Part shown: piece after piece, positions 29,205 through 39,487 of the stretch | How positions within the stretch are numbered: position 1 is the first letter of the stretch | How the letters are laid out: each line of letters opens with the position of its first letter | Origin: Rhizobiaceae bacterium | GTDB taxonomy: Bacteria; Pseudomonadota; Alphaproteobacteria; Rhizobiales; Rhizobiaceae | Direction of reading: 5' to 3' | DNA: 64,000 nt | NCBI GenBank assembly: GCA_019635795.1 | Contig: JAHBYV010000003.1 | Span: forward strand, 179,889 to 243,888 | Position numbers and translations under genes: made by a program | Notes under the pieces: model-generated | What the model was told of the DNA's origin: nothing | Databases searched by the model: none | Seen by the model: the letters and a program-made list of their open reading frames with translations, nothing else

Positions 29205-29564
29205 CCGCACTCCCTCGCAGTCGGCCTGGCAAGCCAGGCTGGCATGCGGCCGCCTCGCCAGCGGCCCTCTCTCAACCCTGTATAGAAACCAGCACCCAAA
29301 GGCGCAACACGCAATTGAGAATGACCGGGCATCCAGGAGGGCCCCGCGCTTGGCGGAGGCCCTCGACCGTCATCTGCCTGAGACGGTCATGATCCCGGAA
29401 TTGTAGGCTGTCACAGCCTTTCCATGTATAAAACGCGATATTACGAGTTATGTTCCATGTGATTTGTACGTACCTGCGGCGTGGAAGCGCGGCAAACGCA
29501 CTTTGCGACTGGCGAGAAACCGATTATGAACGGCCAACTCGGCCACTGGCATACGGAGCCTAAA
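29205..29564. other. 360-base divergent intergenic region with several dyads
   Basis: No protein gene is supported. It must hold the promoters of the leftward ACP-KAS pair and the rightward NDUFA9-like gene. It contains a short palindrome (29224-29239) and a run of hairpins at 29337-29421, listed separately. Confidence 0.6.
29337..29421. ncRNA. Cluster of three adjacent hairpins, possible small RNA
   Basis: Three inverted repeats follow one another. The first pairs 29337-29343 with 29358-29364 and extends inward by four further pairs. The second pairs 29365-29371 with 29382-29388. The third pairs 29405-29410 with 29414-29419 and is followed by TTTCC. No open frame explains them. They may form a small structured RNA or a nested terminator/attenuator; direction is not certain. 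Confidence 0.3.
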
Positions 29565-30539
29565 ATGACAGAAATCCTGCAAACCCCAAAGCTCGTCACA
29601 GTTTTCGGGGGATCTGGATTCCTTGGCAGACACGTGGTGCGCGCGCTTGCGCGCCGCGGCTATCTCGTGCGTGCGGCCTGCCGCCGGCCCGATCTGGCAG
29701 GCTTCCTCCAGCCACTCGGCAATGTCGGCCAGATTCAGGCGGTGCAGGCAAACCTGCGTGTTCGCTGGTCCGTCGATCGCGCCGTGCAAGGCGCTCATCA
29801 CGTCGTGAATCTTGCTGCGATTCTGCATGAAAGTGGTCGCCAGACTTTCGACGCTGTGCACGATTTTGGCGCGCGCGCCGTCGCGGAAGCGGCGCGTTCG
29901 GTAGACGCTGGCCTGACCCACGTCTCTGCTATCGGTGCTGACAAGGATTCGGCTTCCGACTACGCGCGCACCAAAGCGCTCGGCGAGAATGCTGTAAGGG
30001 AAACCATTCCGGATGCAGTCATCATCCGGCCATCAGTCATGTTCGGTCCGGAAGACACATTCTTCAACCGTTTTGCAAATATGGCTCGATTCTCTCCCGT
30101 ATTGCCACTGATAGGTGGCGGGGAGACCAAATTTCAGCCCGTGTTTGTCGGCGATGTTGCGGAAGCTATCGCGCGTTCGGTTGACGCAAAGCTGTCGGCA
30201 GGCACGACTTACGAACTCGGTGGCCCGCAGCAGTTGACGTTCCGTGAATGCATGGAAACCATGCTCGAAACGATCGACCGCAAGCGTTGGCTCGTCACCG
30301 TCCCTTGGTGGCTGGCGGAACTGCAAGGCAGCGTACTCGGAATGCTTCCAAATCCGCTCCTGACAAAGGACCAGGTGATCCTGCTCCGCTCCCATAACGT
30401 TGTTTCGGGTAAAGCCGAACAAGAAGGCCGGACATTTGCTGGTATTGGCATGATGCCGACATCAGTTGCTGCCGTGCTGCCAAGCTATCTTTGGCGCTAC
30501 CGCCCTGCCGGACAGTTCACGAGAAAGACCGAAGCATAG
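29565..30539 (+). CDS. NDUFA9-type NAD(P)-binding protein (complex I 39-kDa subunit-like)
   Basis: A 324-residue atypical short-chain dehydrogenase. The N-terminal FGGSGFLGRHVVRALARRGY is the dinucleotide-binding motif. The rest matches the family of the mitochondrial complex I accessory subunit NDUFA9, which is widespread in Alphaproteobacteria. It may take part in quinone biosynthesis or complex I assembly; its exact role in bacteria is not settled. The ATG at 29565 has a GGAG site. The TSUP gene overlaps its end. Confidence 0.85.
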   Translation: MTEILQTPKLVTVFGGSGFLGRHVVRALARRGYLVRAACRRPDLAGFLQPLGNVGQIQAVQANLRVRWSVDRAVQGAHHVVNLAAILHESGRQTFDAVHDFGARAVAEAARSVDAGLTHVSAIGADKDSASDYARTKALGENAVRETIPDAVIIRPSVMFGPEDTFFNRFANMARFSPVLPLIGGGETKFQPVFVGDVAEAIARSVDAKLSAGTTYELGGPQQLTFRECMETMLETIDRKRWLVTVPWWLAELQGSVLGMLPNPLLTKDQVILLRSHNVVSGKAEQEGRTFAGIGMMPTSVAAVLPSYLWRYRPAGQFTRKTEA

Positions 30540-31303
30540 GCGCTCTCGAACTATTCCTGCCGGATGGGGTAAGTCTCGCCGCGGCTTGCATCCTCATCCT
30601 CGCCAGCTTCTTCACCTCCGCGCTCACGGCATCGTTTGGGGTCGGCGGTGGAGTGGCAATGCTGGCGTTGCTCGGCGTTTTCGTTCCGGTCAGTGTTCTG
30701 ATTCCGGTTCACGGGGCGGTTCAACTCGGCTCGAATACCGGCCGGGCATGGATACAAAGGCAGTTTATTCGCATGGATCTGGCGCGGCCTTTTCTGGTCG
30801 GCACGGTGATAGGCGCGATCGTTGGTGCTTTTGTCGTCGTGCAGCTGCCAGACGCGCTGATGAAAATCGTTCTCGGCCTGTTCGTGGTCCTTGTGACATG
30901 GACACGCATTCCGGGTATCGATCGAATTGGCAGATCAGGATTGGGGATTGCCAGTTCAATTCTGGCGCTCGTTACAATGATGGTTGGAGCGACCGGCCCT
31001 TTGGTTTCGCCGATACTTGCACAGTTCATTCCCGACAATCGCAAGGCGTTGGTGGCGACCCACGCGGCATGCATGTTTATCCAGCAGGGATTGAAGATCG
31101 TTGTGTTTGGCCTTGCGGGATTTGCATTCGGCGATTGGCTGCCAATGGTAGCCGCTATGGTGTTTACCGGCTATCTCGGCACACAGTACGGAAGCAAATT
31201 GCTGGATCGTCTGCCGGAAGAGCAATTTCGCAAATGGTTCAGAATCGGCCTGACGCTGCTCGCCTTTGACCTCGTGCGACGTGGTTTGATGGCAGTCGTC
31301 TGA
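30491..31303 (+). CDS. TSUP family permease (sulfite exporter TauE/SafE-like)
   Basis: About 270 residues with eight hydrophobic segments in two repeats, each marked by a Gly-rich loop (FGVGGGVAML in the first, MMVGATGPLVSPIL in the second). This is the TauE/SafE fold, linked to export of sulfite, sulfoacetate or other small organosulfur anions. The substrate is unknown. The start is uncertain: the only conventional upstream start found is a TTG at 30491, which would overlap the NDUFA9-like gene by 49 bases. Confidence 0.8.
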   Translation: MALPPCRTVHEKDRSIGALELFLPDGVSLAAACILILASFFTSALTASFGVGGGVAMLALLGVFVPVSVLIPVHGAVQLGSNTGRAWIQRQFIRMDLARPFLVGTVIGAIVGAFVVVQLPDALMKIVLGLFVVLVTWTRIPGIDRIGRSGLGIASSILALVTMMVGATGPLVSPILAQFIPDNRKALVATHAACMFIQQGLKIVVFGLAGFAFGDWLPMVAAMVFTGYLGTQYGSKLLDRLPEEQFRKWFRIGLTLLAFDLVRRGLMAVV

Positions 31304-31305
31304 GG

Positions 31306-32112
31306 TTAGCCGAAGATTATTAGCGCGATCATCCCTACGCTACCGACGATCAGACGCCACCATCCGAATACTGAGTAGCCGTGCCTGGACACATATCCGA
31401 GCAGCGAGCGCACAACGATGACCGCCATGATGAACGCTGCAATGAAGCCCGTTACAATGATTGGCAGATCAGCAGCCGATAAAATATTTCTATTCTTGAA
31501 AAGGTCGTAGGCGAAGGCACCGGCCATGGTGGGCATTGCGAGAAAGAAGGAAAATTCTGCCGCAGAGCGCTTGTCTGCACCCATCAGAAGCGACCCCACT
31601 ATAGTTGCACCTGAACGTGAAGTTCCCGGAATCATGGCGAGGCATTGCACAAGCCCGATTTTGAAGCACAGCGCCAAGGGAAAATCCATCACGTCAAAAT
31701 AGCGAGGCTTGAGCGGCGCGCGATCAATCGCAAGCAGAATAACGCCCCCGATTATGAGCATGATGCAAATCAGCATAGGGGTTTCAAAGAGCACCGACTT
31801 GATGAAGCCATGTGCGAGCACGCCAATGACCGCAGCCGGCAGGAATGCCAGCAATATGCCTGCAACGAACCGCTGCGTTTTGGGATCGGAAGGCAAATCC
31901 TTCAGCAACTGAATGAGCTTGCCGGCATAAACCGACAGGATAGCCAGTATCGCTCCGAGCTGAATGAGAACCTCGAATGCCTTCCCCGTAGATTGAAAAC
32001 CCAGGAAATGGCCGGCCAGCAAAATATGTCCGGTGGAGGAGACTGGCAAAAACTCAGTCAGGCCTTCCAGCAAACCGAGCAACAGCGCCTCGGCGATTGT
32101 CTGATGTTCCAT
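31306..32112 (-). CDS. uppP: Undecaprenyl-diphosphatase UppP (BacA)
   Basis: A 268-residue membrane phosphatase with eight or so helices. Both family signatures are intact: the Glu-rich motif [15 protein letters not shown] near residue 15 and the Arg-containing PGTSRSGAT near residue 164. It recycles undecaprenyl diphosphate to the monophosphate carrier lipid for peptidoglycan and O-antigen synthesis and gives bacitracin resistance. It is convergent with the TSUP gene, with only two bases between the stops. Confidence 0.96.
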   Translation of the reverse strand: MEHQTIAEALLLGLLEGLTEFLPVSSTGHILLAGHFLGFQSTGKAFEVLIQLGAILAILSVYAGKLIQLLKDLPSDPKTQRFVAGILLAFLPAAVIGVLAHGFIKSVLFETPMLICIMLIIGGVILLAIDRAPLKPRYFDVMDFPLALCFKIGLVQCLAMIPGTSRSGATIVGSLLMGADKRSAAEFSFFLAMPTMAGAFAYDLFKNRNILSAADLPIIVTGFIAAFIMAVIVVRSLLGYVSRHGYSVFGWWRLIVGSVGMIALIIFG

Positions 32113-32243
32113 GATGTTCCCGGACGGGTTTCGGCGATTGCTTGTGTTCGTTTCGAACAGACCCTATAGGTTCAACGATTCTGCCCGATAAGTAGGGATT
32201 ATCGAGCCGACACTCAATTTACCAGACCATTCGTTACAAAATC

Positions 32244-32936
32244 ATGCTCACGCTGTTTCACCATCCATTGCTCGCATCCTGCCGTTTCATCCGGCTTGCC
32301 TTTGGGGAAAATGGGGAAGAACTGGAACTGATCGAGGAAAAGCCCTGGGCGCGCCGCAAGGAGTTTCTGGCGATCAATCGTGCGGGCTCGCTCCCGGTAC
32401 TTCTGGCGGAGGGGGACGTTCCCATCGTCGGTGCAACGGTAATCGCCGAATATCTGGACGAGACGCGCGGCATATTGAAGCGTGACCGGCGTTTGCTCGC
32501 GGAAAACCCGATGGACCGCGCTGAAATTCGGCGGCTGGTTGACTGGTACCTCACCAAGATGGACAGCGAAGTTACGCGCCATCTTGTGCGCGAGCGCGTG
32601 TTCAAGCCGATGATACCGGCGGATCAGGGCGGTGGTTCACCAGATTCCACAGCGATTCGCACTGCGCGTGCCAATATCAAGCAACACATGAAATATACCA
32701 ATTGGCTCGCAGCCTCCCGCAATTGGCTTGCGGGACCTCGCTTGACCTATGCGGATCTTGCTGCGGCGTCAGCGCTGTCGGTGCTGGATTATCTGGGTGA
32801 GGTCGATTGGCGTGAAAACAACGCAGCGCGTGATTGGTATGCCCGGGTGAAATCACGACCATCCTTCCGCCCATTGCTCAATGACCGTATTCGCGGGCTA
32901 TCCCCGGCCGCTCACTATGCGGACCTTGATTTCTAG
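32244..32936 (+). CDS. fzlA: FtsZ-binding glutathione S-transferase-like protein FzlA
   Basis: A 230-residue GST-fold protein. The N-terminal thioredoxin-like half starts LTLFHHPLLASCRFIRLAF; the C-terminal half ends in LSPAAHYADLDF. That conserved tail is the mark of FzlA, which in Caulobacter binds FtsZ filaments, shapes the division site and couples to cell wall synthesis. The tail is where FtsZ contact occurs. queG starts inside its last codons. Confidence 0.88.
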   Translation: MLTLFHHPLLASCRFIRLAFGENGEELELIEEKPWARRKEFLAINRAGSLPVLLAEGDVPIVGATVIAEYLDETRGILKRDRRLLAENPMDRAEIRRLVDWYLTKMDSEVTRHLVRERVFKPMIPADQGGGSPDSTAIRTARANIKQHMKYTNWLAASRNWLAGPRLTYADLAAASALSVLDYLGEVDWRENNAARDWYARVKSRPSFRPLLNDRIRGLSPAAHYADLDF

Positions 32937-34053
32937 CGGTAAATTGCGAGCGCTGATTGAGCGCGAGGCTCGCAAGGCGGGTTTCGGTGCTGTTGCGGTG
33001 ACGCGACCGGACGCGACGCCACTGGCGGGCGAAAGGCTCGCACAATTCGTTTCGGATGGCTTCCATGGCTCTATGAGTTGGATGGAAGAGACCCTGACGC
33101 GGCGTGGCAGCCCGCTTTCACTCTGGCCGGAGGTTCGCTCTATCATTGTGCTGGCGATGAATTACGGACCCGCACACAATCCGCTCGAAAATCTTGAAAA
33201 GCGTGATCGCGGAACGATCTCGGTTTACGCACGCAATCGCGATTACCATGATGTTATCAAAGGACGCCTGAAGGAACTCGCCGGGAAGATCGTCGCGCTG
33301 ACTGGCGCGGAGGTGAAAGTGTTTGTGGACACCGCCCCGGTGATGGAAAAGCCACTTGCCGAGGCGGCAGGAATTGGCTGGCAGGGCAAACACACCAATC
33401 TGGTAAGTCGCGAATTCGGGTCGTGGCTGTTTCTGGGTTCCATCTTCACAACGGCAGAGATCGAACCCGACGTGCCGGAGAAAGATCATTGCGGCACTTG
33501 CCGGTCTTGCCTCGACATCTGCCCGACAAACGCCTTTCCCGCGCCCTACAGGCTCGATGCGCGCCGCTGTATCTCCTACCTGACGATTGAGAACAATGGG
33601 CCGATTCCTCGCGAGTTTCGCGCTGCAGTCGGCAACAGAATATATGGCTGCGACGATTGTCTGGCCGTTTGTCCCTGGAACAAGTTTGCCATCGGGGCCT
33701 CTGAGGCAAAGCTTGTAGGGAGAGACGACTTGCGCGCACCACCTCTTGCCGAATTGCTGGGACTTGACGACGCAGCTTTCCGGCAGCGCTTTTCAGGTTC
33801 GCCGGTCAAGCGAATTGGCCGCGATCGTTTCATACGCAATGTGCTCATTGCAGCCGGCAATTCGGCTGACGGTAAATTGGTGGAGCCATGTGTTCACCTC
33901 CTGCGCGATGCCTCGCCTTTGGTGCGTGGGGCGGCTGTGTGGGCACTTTCAAGGTTGCTTGAGCCTGCCGTACTTGCTGAACTTATGGTCGAGGACGCTG
34001 ATTCAGAGGTGGCGGGTGAATGGCAGATGGCGCTGGCGGAGTCGCGACAATGA
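32917..34053 (+). CDS. queG: Epoxyqueuosine reductase QueG
   Basis: A 378-residue cobalamin-dependent iron-sulfur enzyme that reduces epoxyqueuosine to queuosine at position 34 of certain tRNAs. Two [4Fe-4S] Cys groups are seen: CGTCRSCLDICPTNAF and CDDCLAVCPWN. The catalytic Asp lies in the VDTAPVMEK block. A C-terminal HEAT-like region follows. ATGs at 32881 and 32917 are both possible; the second, with a shorter overlap with fzlA, is used. The epimerase gene overlaps its stop by four bases. Confidence 0.94.
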   Translation: MRTLISSGKLRALIEREARKAGFGAVAVTRPDATPLAGERLAQFVSDGFHGSMSWMEETLTRRGSPLSLWPEVRSIIVLAMNYGPAHNPLENLEKRDRGTISVYARNRDYHDVIKGRLKELAGKIVALTGAEVKVFVDTAPVMEKPLAEAAGIGWQGKHTNLVSREFGSWLFLGSIFTTAEIEPDVPEKDHCGTCRSCLDICPTNAFPAPYRLDARRCISYLTIENNGPIPREFRAAVGNRIYGCDDCLAVCPWNKFAIGASEAKLVGRDDLRAPPLAELLGLDDAAFRQRFSGSPVKRIGRDRFIRNVLIAAGNSADGKLVEPCVHLLRDASPLVRGAAVWALSRLLEPAVLAELMVEDADSEVAGEWQMALAESRQ

Positions 34054-34907
34054 AGGTTCTGGTATTTGGTGCGGGATTTTCAGGCAGGCGCTTCGCCCGA
34101 ATGCGGCCTGAAACTGCGCGCGTTCTGGGTACGACGCGATCCGCAGACAAGTTTGGGTCTCTGCGGGAGGTCGGTCTGGAGCCGTTTCTGTTTGCGAGCC
34201 GAACGATTGCACCAGATCTGCAGCGCGAATTAACAGGCGTCACGCATCTGGTGGTTTCCATCGCGCCGGACGATCAAGGCGATCCTGTGCTTGATGCTTT
34301 GAAAGCGCCGATGCCTGCCTTGCAATGGGTCGGATATCTTTCAACCGTTGGCGTTTATGGCGACTATTCCGGCGCGTGGGTTGACGAGGAAAGCCCGTGC
34401 AAGCCGGTTTCCAATCGCTCGCGTGAGCGTGTGGAGGCTGAGCGGCAATGGTTGGATTATGGAGCTCGATTCGGCGTTCCTGTTTCAGTGTTGCGACTGT
34501 CCGGCATCTATGGGCCGGGACGCAACGCATTTGTGAATTTGCAAAACGGCACAGCCAAGAGGCTAATAAAGCCGGGGCAGGTGTTTAATCGTATCCATGC
34601 CGACGACATCGCAGGGGTGCTATGGCACCTGATCGACCGTAATTTGGGTGGCGTGTATAACGTTACGGATGATGAGCCTTCGCCGCCTCAGGACGTAGTT
34701 GCTTATGCGGCGAAGCTGATGGGAATAGAGCCGCCGCCGGAAGTTCCGTTTGAGACTGCCCAGCTTTCGCCAATGGCTCGCTCTTTCTATGCGGAATGCA
34801 AACGTGTTTCCAACGCGAAGATCAAGAAGACTGGCTTTGGCTTTGCTTATCCAGATTATCGCAGGGCGCTCGAAACCATGTGGAAGGAACAAAGCTGGGG
34901 GGCATAA
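34050..34907 (+). CDS. NAD-dependent epimerase/dehydratase-like SDR protein (YeeZ-like)
   Basis: A 285-residue extended short-chain dehydrogenase-like protein. The dinucleotide motif is the reduced form VFGAGFSGRRFAR; the middle block SIAPDDQGDPV and YLSTVGVYGDYSGAWVDEESP match the YeeZ-like subgroup. The usual YxxxK dyad is not clearly present (NRSRERVEAERQW lies at that place), so catalysis may be altered. Substrate unknown. Its ATG overlaps the queG stop (ATGA) and it has a GGAG site. Confidence 0.8.
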   Translation: MKVLVFGAGFSGRRFARMRPETARVLGTTRSADKFGSLREVGLEPFLFASRTIAPDLQRELTGVTHLVVSIAPDDQGDPVLDALKAPMPALQWVGYLSTVGVYGDYSGAWVDEESPCKPVSNRSRERVEAERQWLDYGARFGVPVSVLRLSGIYGPGRNAFVNLQNGTAKRLIKPGQVFNRIHADDIAGVLWHLIDRNLGGVYNVTDDEPSPPQDVVAYAAKLMGIEPPPEVPFETAQLSPMARSFYAECKRVSNAKIKKTGFGFAYPDYRRALETMWKEQSWGA

Positions 34908-34997
34908 CGAGAACCGTTCAGCCTCAGTTTTTGGTACGTTTACGAATGCGTAACCACGCGGCCCCATGGTGGCGTTGTTACATTGGAGAATGCTGAT

Positions 34998-36083
34998 ATG
35001 TCCGGCCAGTTTCGAAAAGCTTTGATCCGGAAAGGGGCTGCCCTGTTGGCTCTCACGATAGGAATTGGTGCCATCTGTCCAATGACAACACCGTCGCACG
35101 CTGAAGAACTGGCCAAGAACCTTTTCGGCGCGACAAAGCTGCCCGCTGCAACCGAGCCACGCTCTTACGGCTTCTACAGCAAAGGTTGCTTCTCTGGAGG
35201 TGTCGCTATCGCCGCTGACGGTCCTACCTGGCAGGCAATGCGTCTGTCGCGCAACAGGCGCTGGGGACACCCGACCATGATCCGGTTGCTGGAAAAGTTC
35301 TCGCGCGATGCCGTGAAAGACGGCTGGCCGGGCTTGCTGATCGGCGACATATCGCAACCGCGTGGCGGGCCCATGCTTACGGGTCACGCATCCCACCAGA
35401 TCGGACTGGATGCCGACGTATGGTTCACTCCTATGCCGAAAGAGCGCATGAGTGCGTCCAGACGGGAAACCCTAAGCGCTGTTTCCATGATAAAAGGCAG
35501 CGGATTGACGGTTGACGAGCGTCGATGGTCCGAATCCAGAATGCGCCTGCTCAAGCGGGCCGCCAGCTATCCGGAAGTTGAGCGCATTCTGGTGCATCCA
35601 GGGATCAAGAAGAAGCTTTGCGATACAGTGACGGGCGACCGGTCATGGCTTCGGAAGGTTCGGCCATTCTGGGGGCATGATGCTCATTTCCACGTGCGGA
35701 TTGGCTGCCAGCCGGGGTCGAGCGGATGCAAGGGACAGTCATTGCCGCCCGCCGGTGATGGATGCGATCAATCGCTTGCCTGGTGGTTCACGGAAGAACC
35801 CTGGCGTCCGAACAAAAATCCGGATGCACCAAAGGCGCGCGATGTGATGAAGATTTCCGCGCTTCCTAAAGCCTGTCTGGCTGTCCTGAATGCACCATCG
35901 CCAGAGTCTGAAGCAGTCGTCACGCTTGGCGGGCGCGGCGACACACAAACTGCTGCGGCAGTACCGTCCGAGCCTGCGGTTGAGGCGGTTCCGCCGCTGG
36001 CAGCGAATGCCTACAGTGCAACACCACAAAGCGCCATTCCGGTTCCCCGCCCGCGCGCGAAAGTTGGAGGTGCTGATCGCTGA
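34998..36083 (+). CDS. mepA: Penicillin-insensitive murein endopeptidase MepA
   Basis: A 361-residue exported zinc peptidase with a signal peptide (hydrophobic 16-35, likely cut after SHA). It cleaves D-alanyl-meso-diaminopimelyl cross-links in peptidoglycan. The LAS-type zinc motifs are GHASHQIGLDADVWF and HDAHFHVRIGC. Cys residues in the mature domain (GCFSGG, RIGC, KLCD) may form disulfides. A proline-rich tail ends the protein. The ATG at 34998 follows a GGAG site; an upstream TTG at 34983 is less likely. Confidence 0.93.
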   Translation: MSGQFRKALIRKGAALLALTIGIGAICPMTTPSHAEELAKNLFGATKLPAATEPRSYGFYSKGCFSGGVAIAADGPTWQAMRLSRNRRWGHPTMIRLLEKFSRDAVKDGWPGLLIGDISQPRGGPMLTGHASHQIGLDADVWFTPMPKERMSASRRETLSAVSMIKGSGLTVDERRWSESRMRLLKRAASYPEVERILVHPGIKKKLCDTVTGDRSWLRKVRPFWGHDAHFHVRIGCQPGSSGCKGQSLPPAGDGCDQSLAWWFTEEPWRPNKNPDAPKARDVMKISALPKACLAVLNAPSPESEAVVTLGGRGDTQTAAAVPSEPAVEAVPPLAANAYSATPQSAIPVPRPRAKVGGADR

Positions 36084-36158
36084 CCTGCTGGAGTGCATCT
36101 TCCGGTTGAATGAAAGTTTGGCTATCAATCTGTGTGGATTTCGCGGAAGGTCGCTCTC

Positions 36159-36533
36159 ATGCCTCTCACGATTGCGTTGATAGCTCACGACCAGAAGAAG
36201 GACGACCTCGTTGCTTTTGCGCAAGAGCACCGGCGCGTTCTGGCTAAATGCAATCTTGTTGCGACTGGAACGACGGGAAATCGTGTTGCTGAAGCGTGTG
36301 CCGAGCTTGACGTGCGCAAGATGAAGAGCGGACCGCTAGGCGGCGATCAGCAGATCGGCGCTTTGATTTGTGAAGGCGGGGTCGACATTCTGATTTTCTT
36401 CGTCGATCCGCTTACCCCAATGCCGCATGACGTGGACGTCAAGGCGCTCACACGGCTCGCGACGGTTTACGATATTCCAATGGCGCTCAACCGGTCCACG
36501 GCTGAAGCGATTCTTGCCGCAACAAGATTTTGA
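36159..36533 (+). CDS. mgsA: Methylglyoxal synthase
   Basis: A 124-residue enzyme that turns dihydroxyacetone phosphate into methylglyoxal and phosphate, a bypass of lower glycolysis. The family motifs are present: [29 protein letters not shown] with the catalytic Asp region, and [15 protein letters not shown]. It is shorter than the E. coli enzyme at the C terminus, as is usual in this order. glk begins 17 bases later, so the two are probably co-transcribed. Confidence 0.93.
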   Translation: MPLTIALIAHDQKKDDLVAFAQEHRRVLAKCNLVATGTTGNRVAEACAELDVRKMKSGPLGGDQQIGALICEGGVDILIFFVDPLTPMPHDVDVKALTRLATVYDIPMALNRSTAEAILAATRF

Positions 36534-36549
36534 TGAACAGGCCGGGAAC

Positions 36550-37575
36550 ATGAGTTCGCACCACAGAGAAATTGATGCGCCGGTCCTGATTGGCGACATA
36601 GGCGGCACAAATGCTCGCTTCGCAATCGTCCCTGATGCAACCGGTCCAGTGCTTGAATTTCCTATAGTGCAGACGAAGGATTTCGAGACAATCGACGCGG
36701 CGATTGCAGGAACCGTTCTGAGAACCTCTCCGGTCAAGCCTCGCTCGGCGATTCTAGCGCTCGCTGGCCCGGTCGATGGCGATGAAGTGAAGCTGACGAA
36801 TTGCCCATGGGTGGTTCGACCCCGGACAATGATCGCAGGGCTGGGATTTCGTGATGTTGTTCTGCTGAACGATTTTGAAGCCCAAGCATTGGCGGTTATT
36901 GCGCTTGGCTCGCAGCATCTGGAAAAGATCGGCGGCGGTGAAGTCGAGAAGGACGCGCCACGTGTTGTCCTCGGCCCGGGAACGGGTCTGGGTGTTGCTG
37001 GGCTCATTCATTCGGCAGGCAAATGGATTCCGGTTCCCGGCGAAGGCGGCCACATGGACCTTGGCCCACGATCAGCCCGCGATTTTGAGGTTTTCCCTCA
37101 TATCGAGAAGCTTGATGGCCGCATCTCCGGCGAGCAGATTCTATGTGGTCGCGGTCTGGTAAATTTGTACCGTGCAGTTGCAGCAGCTGACGGAATTGAA
37201 GCGCGCTACTCACTCCCGTCTGAAATTACAAATGCCGGCCTTGCTAAATCAGACCCTGCCGCGCAGGAAGCTCTTTCCCTCTTTGTCACCTATCTCGGAC
37301 GTACTGCCGGTGACGTTGCTCTTGTTTTCAAAAGTCAGGGCGGCGTTTATCTGAGCGGCGGTATTGCCCAGAAAATAATACCGGCACTAAAGGATGGAGC
37401 CTTCCGGGAGGCGTTCGATGACAAGGCTCCACACCGCAGTTGGATGAGCGAAATTCCAATTTATGTCATGACGCATCCACTGGCTGCGCTTGAAGGGTTG
37501 GCGGCTTATGCGCGCAATCAGGCGGCATTCGGCGTAGAAACAAGGGGAAGGCGCTGGATGGCGCAGCCTTCGTAA
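36550..37575 (+). CDS. glk: Glucokinase
   Basis: A 341-residue glucokinase of the bacterial Glk (non-ROK) family. It phosphorylates glucose at position 6 with ATP. The phosphate-1 motif is [14 protein letters not shown] near the N terminus, [10 protein letters not shown] is the phosphate-2 loop, and LSGGIAQK is the adenosine motif. The ATG at 36550 has a weak ribosome site; coupling to mgsA just upstream may help. Confidence 0.94.
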   Translation: MSSHHREIDAPVLIGDIGGTNARFAIVPDATGPVLEFPIVQTKDFETIDAAIAGTVLRTSPVKPRSAILALAGPVDGDEVKLTNCPWVVRPRTMIAGLGFRDVVLLNDFEAQALAVIALGSQHLEKIGGGEVEKDAPRVVLGPGTGLGVAGLIHSAGKWIPVPGEGGHMDLGPRSARDFEVFPHIEKLDGRISGEQILCGRGLVNLYRAVAAADGIEARYSLPSEITNAGLAKSDPAAQEALSLFVTYLGRTAGDVALVFKSQGGVYLSGGIAQKIIPALKDGAFREAFDDKAPHRSWMSEIPIYVMTHPLAALEGLAAYARNQAAFGVETRGRRWMAQPS

Positions 37576-37648
37576 AATCGATCGATCACGATAGGCAAAC
37601 GACAAACTTGCCGCTATAGGGTGCGCGGAAAGAAACCCTCGCGGATTC

Positions 37649-39487
37649 ATGCAAAGCGTGGCCAAGTCAAAGAAAGACCGGAACACAGGCGAGATAGTCA
37701 GCCTGATCGGGCGCATTCTGCGTGAAAACGGGCGCGACTATCGCGCGCAATATGCGCTGGCCACCTTCTGTCTTTTGATAATAGCCGGAACGGCTGCCTT
37801 TTATGCCTGGATCATGCGCTACGTTATCGACGATATATTTTATCGTCAGCGCGCGGATCTCATCGCGGTCATTTCCGGGCTTATTCTGGCTGCTTTCGCC
37901 GTGCGAGGCGCTGCGACATACATACAGTCTGTCACCATGGCGCGGATCGGCAACAATCTGATCGCCCGCTATCAGGCGCGCATATTCGATCATTTGATGA
38001 AGCTCGGCATCGACTATTTCGCAGATCGCAGGTCAGGCGCGCTTGCCGCACAGATCAACGAAAACGTCACCGGCATACGTGATCTTTTGGGCTTGACCCT
38101 GACCTCTATTGCCCGCGATGCAGTTACCCTGATCGGGTTGCTGATCGTAATGGTGGTGCAGGACCCGCTGCTATCTGGAATTGCCTTTCTGATCGGGCCG
38201 CCACTGGTCATGGGCGTTGGCTATCTCGGCCGACGTTTGCGCTCGGTAACGCGACAATCTGTCGAGATAAATGCGAGGCTCATCGGCGCGATGCAAGAGG
38301 CCACGCAGGGCATTGCAGTCGTGAAGGCGTTCACGATGGAGCAGCAGCTTGCCGCGCGCCTTCGCACATTGATTGCCAATGCTGAGGCTCGCTCCAATAA
38401 GATTGCGAGCGTGACCGAGCGGCTTGGGCCAATAACCGAGACGCTTGCCGGGTTCGCTATTGCGGGCGTGATTGCTTACGCAGGTTATCGCGCAATTTCC
38501 CAGCAGCAGCCGCCGGGTACGGTTTTCGCCTTTATAACGGCATTCCTGCTCGCCTATGATCCCGTGCGACGCCTTGCGCGCGTGCAAGTGGGTCTGGAGC
38601 GCGCTCTGGTGAATGCGCGAATGATCTACGAAATACTCGATATGGAGCCGCGCCAGCGCGACGCAGCCAACGCTGGCGAGCTGAATGTAAGAAATGGCGA
38701 GGTCCGGTTTGAAAATGTGACCTTCGCTTACGGCGACAATCATCCCGTGCTCAACAATGTCAGCTTTGTTGCTGAGGCTGGAAAAACAACCGCTATTGTC
38801 GGTGCTTCCGGTGCCGGAAAATCTACATTGCTCGCCTTGCTTGAGCGCTTCTATGATGTGGAGAACGGATCAATTCTCATAGACGGGCAGAACATTGCAG
38901 CCGTGAAAAAATCATCGCTTCGCGAGTCGATGGCGTTCGTTTCGCAGCAGCCCTATCTTTTTGAAGGCACCATCCGCGACAACATCCGGTATGGCCGACC
39001 AGACGCGACGGATGACGAAATTGAGAATGCCGCGCGTAAAGCGGAAGCCGATGAATTCGTGCGTCAGCAGCCCGAAGGATATGAAACTTCGGTCGGCGAA
39101 AATGGTGCCACCCTTTCTGGCGGGCAGCGTCAGCGGCTTTCTATTGCGCGCGCCATCGTACGCAATGCACCTATTCTTTTACTCGACGAAGCCACGTCGG
39201 CACTGGACAATGAATCTGAGGCCAAGGTGCAGCAGGCGCTGACTGAGGTCATGCGTGGCCGGACAACCATTGTGATCGCGCACCGACTTTCCACGGTAAT
39301 CAACGCAGATAAGATCGTTGTTATGGAACAGGGCCAGGTGGCCGAGCAAGGAACCCACAAAGAGCTGATCGCGGCTAGCGATGGGATTTACGCCCGGTTC
39401 TACAGGCTTCAGACGGAGAAGCCTGAGCCACAGAAGGCAGAAGACATGCTTCTGGAAAATACAGCCACGACGCGGAGAGAAACATGA
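37649..39487 (+). CDS. ABC exporter, fused membrane and ATPase domains (MsbA-like)
   Basis: A 612-residue half-transporter. Six membrane helices occupy about residues 35-310; the ATPase has Walker [10 protein letters not shown], signature [14 protein letters not shown] and Walker [13 protein letters not shown]. Family members flip lipids or export drugs or peptides; this one is closest in pattern to MsbA-like lipid exporters, but the cargo is not proven. It overlaps dapB by four bases, an unusual partner, so transcription is probably shared. Confidence 0.88.
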   Translation: MQSVAKSKKDRNTGEIVSLIGRILRENGRDYRAQYALATFCLLIIAGTAAFYAWIMRYVIDDIFYRQRADLIAVISGLILAAFAVRGAATYIQSVTMARIGNNLIARYQARIFDHLMKLGIDYFADRRSGALAAQINENVTGIRDLLGLTLTSIARDAVTLIGLLIVMVVQDPLLSGIAFLIGPPLVMGVGYLGRRLRSVTRQSVEINARLIGAMQEATQGIAVVKAFTMEQQLAARLRTLIANAEARSNKIASVTERLGPITETLAGFAIAGVIAYAGYRAISQQQPPGTVFAFITAFLLAYDPVRRLARVQVGLERALVNARMIYEILDMEPRQRDAANAGELNVRNGEVRFENVTFAYGDNHPVLNNVSFVAEAGKTTAIVGASGAGKSTLLALLERFYDVENGSILIDGQNIAAVKKSSLRESMAFVSQQPYLFEGTIRDNIRYGRPDATDDEIENAARKAEADEFVRQQPEGYETSVGENGATLSGGQRQRLSIARAIVRNAPILLLDEATSALDNESEAKVQQALTEVMRGRTTIVIAHRLSTVINADKIVVMEQGQVAEQGTHKELIAASDGIYARFYRLQTEKPEPQKAEDMLLENTATTRRET

